From NCBI RefSeq assembly GCF_947242115.1, contig NC_074718.1, forward strand, positions 45,021,199 to 45,085,198: DNA of 64,000 nt. Reading direction: 5' to 3'. The notes under the pieces are model-generated. The model was given only the letters and a program-made list of their open reading frames with translations. It was not told the origin of the DNA and made no database searches. Below are positions 48,118 to 61,300 of this stretch, piece by piece (within the stretch, counting starts at the first letter, position 1; each line of letters starts with the position of its first letter). This DNA is from Biomphalaria glabrata (lineage: Eukaryota; Mollusca; Gastropoda; Planorbidae). The translations under genes were made by a program, and so were the position numbers.

Positions 48118-51100
48118 TCACAGAACTGAAAAGAAATATCCAGATATGGCAAGAGCTAATAAAACAGAATTCAGGACTAAAAAGATGAAGTTCATTTTCT
48201 CAGCTTTGGTCTTGCGTCTCCACTGAAGCCTACGTCCTTTACATCCGGACATGTTCACGTCTGCAGAATGAATGCCGGATTGATTCGGAGATGGTTTCAC
48301 TGTTGAGTCGTCTGAAAAGTGTGTAACTGATGTCACTTCCTGAGTCAGAGTAGCAAGCTCGCGCGCTTTGCCTCGTTTATGGACGACGAAGACTATGGCG
48401 TTTCCGGTTACACAGAAGAAAGACAAAAATAGCAAAACTGTCAGATATTTTACTGAAACGAAACAAAAAGAATTTTAAAAATTAAAAGAAATGACCAACA
48501 AGTGGATACAAAAGGCATTTAACCAGTCCAAATGATTTAGAAAGAGAATGTATGATTATATAGCATGTAATCTAAGTGAGACATTTTTCAACTTAAGATA
48601 CATACGATTGATACCCAGTTTTCACGTTAAATGGAAACCCCGATGGTTTTTCAAATTTGAGTTATTGACATATTTAAATTCTGCGTAAAAAGTTGTAATT
48701 GTAAACATTTTACCATTTTTTATTTAAATGCTTAGAAACATTTATATTCAATAAATTAGTCAGTAAATTCTTTTTCATCTAAGCCTCTCCCTGTCCCAAG
48801 AAGTAAATAGATCGCAGGTCTGACTGGTCAGTGTAATGCTAATCTAGACTACGTGTAGTCAGTCATGCAAGACAACCAAGCGATAGTGTTTGTTGTGTGT
48901 TGAGTGGTCAGGCGAGAAAATACACACTGCCGTGGTTAGTCAAGCATGTAAATCTAGTTTTTATTCGCATTTTTTTTCTTTGATTACAAGATCTAGATCT
49001 AACTGCATAGACCAGTGATGCCCAATCTAATTCGACCTGCGGGCCATTTTAATTTCTGACACTCGTGTCGCGGGCCACATGAATAAAAGTGCACACACAC
49101 ACACAAACGAAATGAAATTTACCTGAATTTGAGACTATTTGATTAGATCTAGTACTTACATTAAGAAATTGGATATCTGAAGTGATTTTTTCACGCGTCA
49201 GAAAATGACTTAATTTCTCTAATTATAGCTTTTATATAGCGCTACTTTCATGCTTATAGCATCCTCAGAGCGCTTTTGGTCCAATCTCATTTGTGGACCG
49301 GTGGGGGGGGAGGGGGTATCTGGGAGTAAGTTTTCCGTGCTGCCTTTAGGCGCTCAGTAAACACAACTCTGCTCGAGTCGGGTGTCGAACCTCGAGCCCC
49401 CTTCATTGGTAGCCAAGTGCAAGCCAAGTGCAAGCCAAGTGCAAGCGTACTTAGCCCCCCCCCCCCACTTAAAATCAAAGCAACATTGGAGCTAGCTTCA
49501 CCACCAAACAATTTTCTTGTCGCCTATTTTGCTAAATATTTGCATCGATCCTCCACTCAGTAGGTGTAGTTTAACAATCTTTTTATTCGCGGCTCAAACC
49601 ACGAATGCCGCAATATTTGTTACATAATGACGTTTACATATGGTTCTTTTTTTTTAAACAGCCACACGCTGTTCACAAGTGAGGCCCAACCTTATTAGAC
49701 CTTTTTTTTTTTTTGAGGGGATGTCTATATCTTATGCCGACATCTCAGCGGGCCGGATAAAAACACGTCGCGGGCCGGATCTGGCCCGCGGGCCGTATTT
49801 CGGGCATCACTGGCATAGACCAAGATATATTTCTTTTACGAGAATGTAAACTTTACTGTATGGTTTTCCGTTATACAGTAAGTCAATAGATTAAATCAAC
49901 AGGCGTGTGTTACTTCACATAGAAACCCGGTGAAAGTCTGATCGTTTTGGATGCGCAGGAAAATTACGTCAGAAAAATATCAATGACTAAGTTATTATTG
50001 CAAATGAAAACAAAATAATAATATATTCATTATCTGTAAATCAAAACACATATCAAAAATTGTCAAAACCATCGGAGTTTCCCTTTAAAGAATGAGATCA
50101 GAAAAATAAAAATTCACTTACCGAAATGTGATATTTGGACTGATATTTCTGGTAGTTCCTTGTCCACAATATCTAGATACACAGTGTAGGCCAGCAGTAT
50201 GGTGATGGCTAAAGATGTCTTCTCTGGCACTTCCGGTGACAGCATGAAAGAAACGACACACAATATGGCCAGCAGGGTGACAGGAAGTACAAGTCTGAAC
50301 AAAAAAAAATATTTAAAAAAAGCTTATCTATAGGGATAGAGCTGTTCGTTGTTTGACATGTTTCGGATGTTCCTTCAGAGTTGAAGATAATTACTTCCTA
50401 GTCCAAACCTCCCGCAGGACGACGGGGTATGGGAGCGAGCAGGGTTTGAACCCGGGACCATCGATAAATCTGAACGACAGTCCAGCGTGCAAACCGCACG
50501 ACCAGGCAGCTTGTCCTTAAAACTATATAGTATTCAATATTAAACAAAAATAATTAATGACAAATAACTAATTGACTAATTGAGTATTTTGTCGATGGAT
50601 TCATGTTTTGCAAGGTACAATAGATACTAGTTTAAAGGGAAACTCCGAAGTAACATTTTCATCTAAGCCCCTCCCTATCCCAAGAAGTAAATAGATCGTG
50701 TGTCTGACTGATTCGAACAAACTGGTCAGTGTAAGGCTAGTCGAGACTACGTGTAGTCGGTCCTGACAAGACAACCAAGCGATAGTGTTTGTTGTGTGTT
50801 GAGTGGTCTGGCGAGAAGATACACACTGCCGTGGTTAGTCAAGCATGTAAATCTACTTTTAATACGCATTTTTTTCTTTGCATACAAGATCATAGATCTA
50901 ACTGCATAGATGAAAATATACTTCTTTTACGAGAATGTTAACTTTGATGTATGGTCTCCCTTTATACAGAAGTCAATAGATTAAATTAAACGTATTTGTG
51001 ACGTCACATAGAAACCCGGTGAAAGTCTGACTGTTTTGGATGCGCAGGAAAATTACGTCGGAAAAACATCAATTACTAAGTTATTAATGCAAATAAAAAA

Positions 51101-52317
51101 AAAGAATCATATATTCATAATCTTTAAATCAAAACACATATTATATCGAAAATTGTCAAAACCATCGGAGTTTCCCTTTAAATTAACAACTGGATAGAAA
51201 ACATTCGTGATAGAAAAATAGCGTAAAGAATTATTTAAAGGGACTAAATCCAACAATTTTAGCCATATATATGTGAACACTGAAGTATTTGTTTCCCTTT
51301 TTTTTTAAATTAATTTAAACAAAATAATGATTTACCAGTAATTAATTGTCTGATTGCTTACTTTTTTTTTTATTCATGTCTTGTCTTATGTTCATGAATA
51401 TATGCACAAAGTTTCAGCTTTATTTGAGAATGGGTGTGGGAGAAATGACGTGTTCACACTTTTTACCAGACAGACAGACAGAAAGACAGACAGAGTGAGT
51501 GAATATAAGCTTTGTAAAAGTGATTAGAAATTAAAATCACTACAATTGTTTTACCTGACAAGAAGAAATATAGGTATTAACATGTTTTAGGGCCTATATT
51601 AAAATATTTAAAACTGTTTTTGCCATATTTCTTTATTTCTTTCAAAATTGTCAAGGTGGGGCCTAAATACTCTGCAGAACTCGACTATGATGCATACATA
51701 AAAAACAACATATCTGACAACCCAGTTCCCGGTGTTAGCACAACATAGTTGTTGCCAATTTATCCATTCTAAGGCCAAATATTTTTTATCATGTAGAAAT
51801 TCACCTAGAATGGCAGATGAAAGTTCCCCAAATATAGCTAACTTTCGGTAATCCAACACTATATCGGTCCTGTAACTGTCGGACTATCAAGAGTGAACTG
51901 TACATGGGTCATTGCTTTCTATATGGAGATGCTAGTGCCAAGTTTAACAACAAATCCTCCGTCAAGAAAACAAAATACTCTCCATATTTGAATATTAGCA
52001 TTATGTAAACTTAGCTTATCAGTTTAACAACAAATCAACCGTCAAGAAAAAAAAATAACTCTTCAAATTTCAATATGTACAATGCAGGATTGTAGCTTAC
52101 TTAGCTAAAATAGATAAATAAAAATTAACCCTTAACGAAGTTAAGTCTCAAGTAGATGCCCAATCTGGGCGTTAACCTATGAAATCGCAAAATCGGAAAT
52201 ATGAAAATTCGGTTGATAAATAAATAAGCTAAAGATGTGGTCAAACAGAAAAAAAGCAGTAGATGATTTTCTAGAAGTTTTTTAATTGAAGCTTGTTTGA
52301 TTCAATACAGGGGTCGG

Positions 52318-52360
<43 letters not shown>

Positions 52361-55300
52361 GAAGCGGCCTTAAAATCAAGAGGGAAAAAAAGAAAGCTGC
52401 CCTGTCTGCTAGCCCTAAATCAGAGGCATACACATGTACGAATTGTGACAAAGTCTGCCGTTCTAGAATTGGCTTGATTAGCCACACCAGATTCTGCCCC
52501 GTCTCAAGATTAAGCCAAAACCAGTGACTCATTTGGGCGCATCCATTGCCTTTCGAGACAAAAGGAGCCATATATATATACATATATATATATTGTGAAT
52601 AGTTTGAAAATACGGAGGACCAATAGTTAAAACCAGTTCAGAGAAGTTGTAGCCATCGTTTAAACTTAGACACTAAAGCTACGTAACACTCACACTATTC
52701 TCTACCATCCATCCATCCATCCCAATGGCGCTACAGCCCATGGAGGGCTCTGGCCTGCTTTAACACATCCTTCCATTCAGATCTCTCCTGGGCCTTTCGT
52801 CTCCACGCCCTAACCCCAAGCTGCTTCAGATCTGCTTCCACGTCATCTATCCATCGCATTCGGGGTCTGCCTTTGAGTCTCTACCACGAGATCTATTTGA
52901 AACTAGGCTGTCCGTTAGGTCATTTGGAGTTTACTTTCCAAATACAAGACTCACGTTTCGGGTTTATTCAATTTCGCGCCATTTCAAGCAATATTCTTCA
53001 CTGTATTGATAAAATGTTTTTGTAAAATGTTTTGTTTTGTATAATGTTTTACATGTTTCGGATGTTCCTTCAGAGTTGAAGATAGTTTACTTCCTTGTCC
53101 AAACCTCCCGCAGGACGACGGGGGATGGAAGCGGGCAGGCTTTGCACCCGAGACCCATCGATAAATCCGACAGTCCAGCGCGCAAACCGCACGTCCAGGC
53201 TGCCATCCAAAGTGGGACATATGCGCATGATAGGTAGTGACCTTGTTACCTATCGCGTTTTTTTTTTGTTTTTCTCTACATAAATACATTTTATTTTTCG
53301 TTATTATAGCTAGCTGAATAGTTATTTAAACCGTAAACTTACCATCTTTTGTATTATACTAGTATAGAACCTTTACCACACATGTACACTGCTGATACTA
53401 ATTACTAAGAAATCTATAAAGTTGTTTTAGTTTCTATGCAAATATGTAGAACCAAATTTGAAAAAAAAAAAAGCAATAAATATATAGCTGTAACTAGAAC
53501 TGGTGAAAGGGATATGAATATGTAGCTCTATCTGTGCCTCTACTTACATCAGCACGAGATAACTCGCTCGTCTGCTTAACTTGAACAGGAAGTTTAGTCT
53601 CGTGTAAAATGCGCCATGATGGTTTATTTTGAACATTTCAGCATTATGGAACTTGACACGGTACTGGCTGTGCTCAGCCATGACCATTCTTAAAGGGGTC
53701 TTGGTAATCCGAAGCTGTAAGTTAAAGATGAAACAGTTATTGTCACGTGTAACTAAACATAGATCAGTTACTGTCACGTGTAACTAAACATACATCAGTT
53801 ACTGTCACGTGTAACTAAACATAGATCAGTTACTGTCACGTCTAACTAAACATAGATCAGTTATTGTCACGTGTAACTAAACATAGATCAGTTACTGTCA
53901 CGTGTAACTAAACATAGATCAGTTACTGTCACGTCTAACTAAACATAGATCAGTTACTGTCACGTGTAACTAAACATAGATCAGTTACTGTCACGTCTAA
54001 CTAAACACAGATCAGTTACTGTCACGTCTAACTAAACATAGATCAGTTACTGTCACGTCTAACTAAACATAGATCAGTTACTGTCACGTGTAACTAAATA
54101 TAGATCAGTTACTGTCACGTGTAACTAAATATAGATTAGTTACTGTCACGTGTAACGAAACATAGATCAGTTGTGTAACTAGACATAATATAGTTTCTGT
54201 CACTTTTAACTTAACACAGATCAGTTACTGTCACGCGTAACTAAACATAGATCAGTTACTGTAACGTGTAACTAAACATAGATCAGTTACTGTCACGTGT
54301 AACTAAATATAGATCAGTTACTGTCACGTCTAACTAAACATAGATCAGTTACTGTCACGTGTAACAAAACAAATCTTAGTTACTGTCACTTGTAACTAAG
54401 CTATCGCTTACTGTCACATGAAACTAAACATATATCCGTTATTGTCACGTGTAACTAAACATTGATCAGTTACTGTCACGAGTAACTAGACATTGTTCAG
54501 TTACAGTCCTTTATATATCGTAAACAACGAAAGTCTTATGTCATTAATATTAGGGATAGCAACAGTTAAATTAACTCTTTCTCTCCGTAATTATTTAACA
54601 CATTCTGGTGGAATCAACGCTGGTATCGTCAGTTAGGAGAGAAAGAGTTCAGCGACAATAGAGCTACTTTCAAGGTTCAATATTGGCACCAAACGAAAAG
54701 CGCTAAAAATAGAACACTATTTTAGGCTTGCACACATGAGTTATTATTATTATTATAGCTTTTATCTAGCGCTACTTTCATGATATTATAGCATGCTCAG
54801 AGCGCTTTGGTCCAATCTCATTTGTGGACCAGTTGGGGGGGGGGGGGTATCTAGGAGTTGATTTTCCGTGCTGCCTTTAGGCAGCTCAGTAAACACAACT
54901 CTGCTCGAGTCGGGTGTCGAACCTCGAGCCCCCTTCTAGGTAGCCAAGCCAAGCCAAGTTCAAGCGCACTGGGCCTCTCAATCGTCTACGCCTCTATCTA
55001 ATGATCCAAACTAAATATAGTGCAGTTAAATTGTTAAATCATGAAAACAAGCACAAATTAAAAAAATAATATTAAAAAACAAACAAACAAATGAAGCTGA
55101 TCTAAAGAGAAAAACCTCAAAATCACTGGCATTATCTCGACTCAACACTGCACTACTTGTTCGATACCAAACAAAATAAATTGCTTGTTAATTTTGTATT
55201 GCTTCATATTTTGTTAAGTACAACAAATAATTGCGTCAAGTTTCAACTTGATCCGAGAATGGTTGTGGGAGAAAAGACGTGTTCAAAACTTGCGCGAAAC

Positions 55301-58300
55301 AGACAGACAGACAGAGTGACTTGATAGAAGCTTTGTAAAAATTGAATGTATTAAATTACATTTTGTTTCTCTTTTTGGATTGACCATCTATCCGAGAGCG
55401 CGATTTTGTCGTAAGTTTTGGGGTGAATAAATTAAGAATCCATACATTGTGATGAAACTAACGTACCGGAACAGAATCTTCAGAATACATCCAGGAGGTC
55501 AGTTCCAGTCCACATATACTCTCGTCGAAGGGGTACTTTAAGATGTTCACCTGAACGATAGACAGTCATCATCTTGACCGAAACACATACACCAACATAT
55601 GGCTAGAATATACATTTTAAACATAGACCAACATATGGCTAGAATATACATTTTAAACATAGACCAACATATGGCTAGAATATACATTTTAAACACAGAC
55701 CAACATATGGCTAGAATATACATTTTAAACACATACACCAACATATGGCTAGAATATATATTTTAAACATAGACCAACATATGGCTAGAATATACATTTT
55801 AAACACAGACCAACATATGGCTAGAATATACATTTTAAACACATACACCAACATATGGCTAGAATATATATTTTAAACATAGACCAACATATGGCTAGAA
55901 TATACATTTTAAACACAGACCAACATAAGGCTAGAATATACATTTTAAACACGTACACCAACATATGGCTAGAATATATATTTTAAACATAGACCAACAT
56001 ATGGCTAGAATATACATTTTAAACACAGACCAACATATGGCTAGAATATACATTTTAAAAACAGACCAACATATGGCTAAAATATACATTTCAAAAACAG
56101 ATCAACATAAGGCTAGAATATACATTTTAAACACAGACCAACATAAGGCTAGAATATACATTTTAAAAACAGACCAACATATGGCTAGAATATACATTTT
56201 AAAAACAGATCAACATAAGGCTAGAATATACATTTTAAACACAGATCAACATATGGCTAGAATATACATTTTAAACACAGACCAACATAAGGCTAGAATA
56301 TACATTTTAAACACAGACCAACATAAGGCTAGAATGTACATTTTAAACACAGACCAACATAAGGCTAGAATGTACATTTTAAACACAGACCAACATAAGG
56401 CTAGAATATACATTTTAAACACAGACCAACATAAGGCTAGAATATACATTTTAAACACAGACCAACATAAGGCTAGAATATATACATTTTAAACACAGAC
56501 CAACATATGGCTAGAATATACATTTTAAACACAGACCAACATAAGGCTAGAATATATACATTTTAAACACAGACCAACATATGGCTAGAATATACATTTT
56601 AAACACAGACCAACATAAGGCTAGAATATACATTTTAAACACAGACCAACATATGGCTAGAATATACATTTGACACATACACCAACATATGGTTAGAATA
56701 TACATTTTAAACACAGACCAACATAAGACTAGAATATACATTTTAAACACAGACCAACATAAGGCTAGAATGTACATTTTAAACACAGACCAACATAAGG
56801 CTAGAATGTACATTTTTAACACAGACCAACATAAGGCTAGAATGTACATTTTAAACACAGACCAACATAAGGCTAGAATGTACATTTTAAACACAGACCA
56901 ACATAAGGCTAGAATATACATTTTCAACACAGACCAACATAAGGCTAGAATGTACATTTTAAACACAGACCAACATAAGGCTAGAATATACATTTTAAAC
57001 ACAGACCAACATAAGGCTAGAATGTACATTTTAAACACAGACCAACATAAGGCTAGAATATACATTTTAAACACAGACCAACATATGGCTAGAAAATACA
57101 TTTTAAACACAGACCAACATATGGCTAGAATATACATTTGACACATACACCAACATATGGTTAGAATATACATTTTAAAACGCAGACCAACATAAGGCTA
57201 GAATATACATTTTAAACACAGACCAACATAAGGCTAGAATATACATTTTAAACACAGACCAACATAAGGCTAGAATGTACATTTTAAACACAGACCAACA
57301 TAAGGCTAGAATATACATTTTAAACACAGACCAACATAAGGCTAGAATATACATTTTAAACACAGACCAACATAAGGCTAGAATATATACATTTTAAACA
57401 CAGACCAACATAAGGCTAGAATGTACATTTTAAACACAGACCAACATAAGGCTAGAATATACATTTTAAACACAGACCAACATAAGGCTAGAATATACAT
57501 TTTAAACACAGACCAACATAAGGCTAGAATATACATTTTAAACACAGACCAACATAAGGCTAGAATGTACATTTTAAACACAGACCAACATAAGGCTAGA
57601 ATATACATTTTAAACACAGACCAACATAAGGCTAGAATATACATTTTAAACACAGACCAACATAAGGCTAGAATATACATTTTAAACACAGACCAACATA
57701 TGGCTAGAATATACATTTTAAACACAGACCAACATATGGCTAGAATATACATTTTAAACACAGACCAACATAAGGCTAGAATATACATTTTAAACACAGA
57801 CCAACATAAGGCTAGAATATACATTTTAAACACAGACCAACATATGGCTAGAATATACATTTTAAACACAGACCAACATATGGCTAGAATGTACATATGA
57901 CACATACACCAACATAACGCTAGAATGTACATTTGATACAAAGACCAACATGAAGTCATACAATACATTTGACCAACATGACGTCATACAATACATTTGA
58001 CCAACATGACGTCATACAATATATTTGACCAACATGAAGTCATACGATACACTTGACAAACGTGACGTCATACAATACGTTTGATACATAGACCAACGTG
58101 ACGTGATACAATATATTTGGTACATAGACCAGCGTGACGTCATACAATACATCTGATACATAGACTAACGTGTCACAATGCTACACATTGGCTACACAAT
58201 TGTTTTGTGAATAGAACAAAGGCTGTGATGAATTAGGTCGATAGCAGACGAACAAGTTGCAAGGATTTTAAGGACATTTTTTTTCTTGGTAAACTAAAGC

Positions 58301-61300
58301 AGACGTCATGTGGTTGTACCTGACACGTGACTTGCATGTTTATGACTGGCTCCCACGTGACACTGCCGTTAGATGTCACAACGACCAGAACTTCTTTGTC
58401 CCCTACATACACTTTGTCTGAAACACTGGACATTTAGTGGACAGTTAGAGGACATTTAGTGGACATTTAGTGGACAGTAAGTGGACAGTTAGTGGACAGT
58501 TAGAGGACATTTAGTGGACAGTTAGTGGACAGTTAGTGGGCAGTTAGCGGACAGTTAGTGGACAGTTAGTGGACAGTTAGAGGACATTTAAAAAATATTG
58601 GAAATTTTCAAATATATGTTAATGCTAATGATATATAAACACTATTATTTTTTTTACACAAACACACACACACACACACTTCATTTGTTTTCAAATTCAT
58701 AATTCAGCTCTAGCGTGGCATGACTGAATATGAGGTCATAAGTCAACTCTAGTGTGACATGACTGGACAAATCTAAAAAGTCATGACTAAATATGAAGTC
58801 ATAAGTCAACTCTAGTGTGACATGACTGGACAACTCTAAAAAGTCATGACTAAATATGAAGTCATAAGTCAGCTCTAGCGTGACATGACTGGGCAACTCT
58901 AAAAAGTCATAACTGAATATAAAGTCATAAGTCAACTCTAGCATGACATGACTGGACAACTCTAAAAAGTCATGTTTAAATATGAAGTCATAAGTCAACT
59001 CTAGTGTGACATGATTGGACAACTCTAAAGTGACATGACTAAGCCTGAAGTCATACATCATCTACAGCGGGACATAACTCAAGATCGCACCCTCCATATC
59101 TCACTGAACATCTAAGCCGTTACATTAAACACACACACACACACACACTAACAAGTTTGTTTCACATGTGACGACCCCCAACACTGAGCTTTCCAACGAA
59201 GTCTCAGACCCGTTGTGACTACACACACTGACACGCATCACATAAAAGTGTACAGAGAAAAAGAATTACGAGTTGATGACTGCTATATCTGGCTTCCAGA
59301 CTTGATTTTGTCTGACAAATAGATGATCTATACCTCCATACATGCCCGGGGTCCAGGTCAACTTCTGGTCTGTCCATCTCTGAAATCAAACAAGTTAGTG
59401 ATTTTTAAAAACTGGCAGAACTACATAGATTGAAAAGATACATCTATGCTTACTCTATTTCAGTAGCTACAACAATTGAAAGTATTCTACTGGCCACACT
59501 CTGTTCTTGAATCTCTTATACACTTAAATATGCTCAATGTACCTTGTATCTTAAGAATAAATCTGTAAGAATTTCTAGCAGACAAAAGATAAATATAGAT
59601 CAAGGGAAGGTGCTATTAGAGCATGGGATGGGTTGCCTGAGCCAGCCGGGAAAACTAGTGACTTAGCAGAATTTAAGTTATTGGTTAACATGCATGACTA
59701 AATGCATGAGGCGTAGGACGTAATCATCTTCTTTGTTGAAGTAACGTCTGTAATCTGTATTATATAAGATAAGATAAGAACTCACCAAAGATACAAAGCC
59801 AATTAGATGTAATACTTGTTGCTTAATGTCCTGAAAAGTCAAAACATTGAAAGTTATCGACCCATACAGGGCCATACATGATATATTATACAGCATGCAT
59901 GCATTTTCTTTTAATGAGCATAATAACATAATGTACACACATACTTTTTTATGTGAAAAATATTAGCAGCATAGCGACATTGAGATTTGCTAAGCTTTTT
60001 ATACGTCTCTGTCACGAGTCGAGTCTGTGACCTATTTCGACCAGTTTCTAGAAGCGAGGTCAAACCAGTACAAGTGTCCAGCGTAAACAAGTTAATTTTA
60101 GGTATCCAGTCAAAGAAAGAGGTTAAGGGAAAAAAATAGCACACGTCAGCTTCTAGAAGGTCAAAGTTACTTAAATAATTAGGGGAGAACTTTCCATGAT
60201 TCTGGAATGTACGATTAAGAAAGGTATAAATTAATGGAAAGTCAGTTAGACGGGGTCCTCGCTTAGTCCTCGATTAGTAATGGTTATACGTTTTGTGATA
60301 TTAGCGGGTCCATTAATTAAAGTTTTATTAGTTGAAGTTAAAGTTATACTAAGTGAAGTTTCATGTATCTTTAAGTTGTTATTGAATTGAGAAGTCATTT
60401 TATGTGAAAGTTGAAGAAGTATAATTAAAGAAGTTTTAAGAAAATACAGAGAGATATTTCTTTCTTCTATAGAAACAATAGATAACAATATAATCTCCAA
60501 TGTTCATAGGCTCTCTACTAGCAGAGTGGTTACCGTGTTGGCCTAAGAAGGCTTGAGCTATGAGTTCGAATTCAAGTAGTCCCCCCTTTATTTCTACTTT
60601 TATAAAGGCTTTTTTTATTATTAGTTTAGATCTATTAACAATTTAATCACATGGCTGATCCAAACTAATTGATACGTTTAATTTAGCTTTGTTTTTTTCT
60701 TTAAAGTATTTTTTTTTCTGGTTTCCCCATTTTTTTTTAAATTCACTCCTGAAATCGCTCGTTGAAGTAAAAGGATGGCTGCCTGGTCGTGCGGTTTGCG
60801 CGCTGGACTGTCGTTCGGATTTATCGACGGTCGAGGGTTCAAACCCTGCCCGCTCCCATCCCCCGTCGTCCTGCGGGAGGTTTGGACTAGGAAGTAAACT
60901 ATCTTCAACTCTGAAGGAACATCCGAAACATGTCAAACATTTTACAAACATTTGATTGTTGATTACCCTTACAATTAGAATAAACTATCTGGCTACTGAG
61001 TTAATTTTATTTCATTACCAGGTCCATGATGTGGGCCAGGCTCATTTGGACGGTCACTTCTGTCGTCTGGCTAGAGTTCAAAGATGGACGCACTTCCGGA
61101 TTGTACCTAGCGAAAAGATCAGAGTACAGGCGCTCCATTTCAGTGACTCCTACTGTGTTCACCCCTGTCAAAGAGCATGCCTTGAATTGATATAGTTTGA
61201 CCATTTTTTACCATAAACATTTGCAAATTAACATTAGAGTATAATTATTAATTGATGTTGTTTTATTTTACGGAGAACAAGTTCAATTGATCCGCTTCGC

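Larger units (their letters stand above)
48630..50085. mobile_element. TA-flanked MITE M1 (Tc1/mariner-like ends), interrupted by hAT
   Basis: Ends AATGGAAACCCCGATGG and CCATCGGAGTTTCCCTT, each next to TA. The second copy at 50635-51178 shows the same body without the 800-bp hAT insert. It lies in the last intron of gene B. Confidence 0.75.

Noticed and set aside
55965-57968. Open frames of 150-208 codons (ARIYILNTDQHK and MYILALCWSVFK repeats)
   Set aside because: They arise from a 36-bp tandem repeat whose period is a multiple of 3, inside an intron of gene B. Kept only as a repeat and a low-priority observation.
58681-59061. 126-codon minus-strand frame with HVTLELTYDFIFS repeats
   Set aside because: It comes from a 63-bp tandem repeat in intron 4 of gene B.
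60776-60850. Possible tRNA gene
   Set aside because: Box A and box B are present but no complete cloverleaf follows, and the sequence continues into a body repeated at five other sites; it is a SINE.
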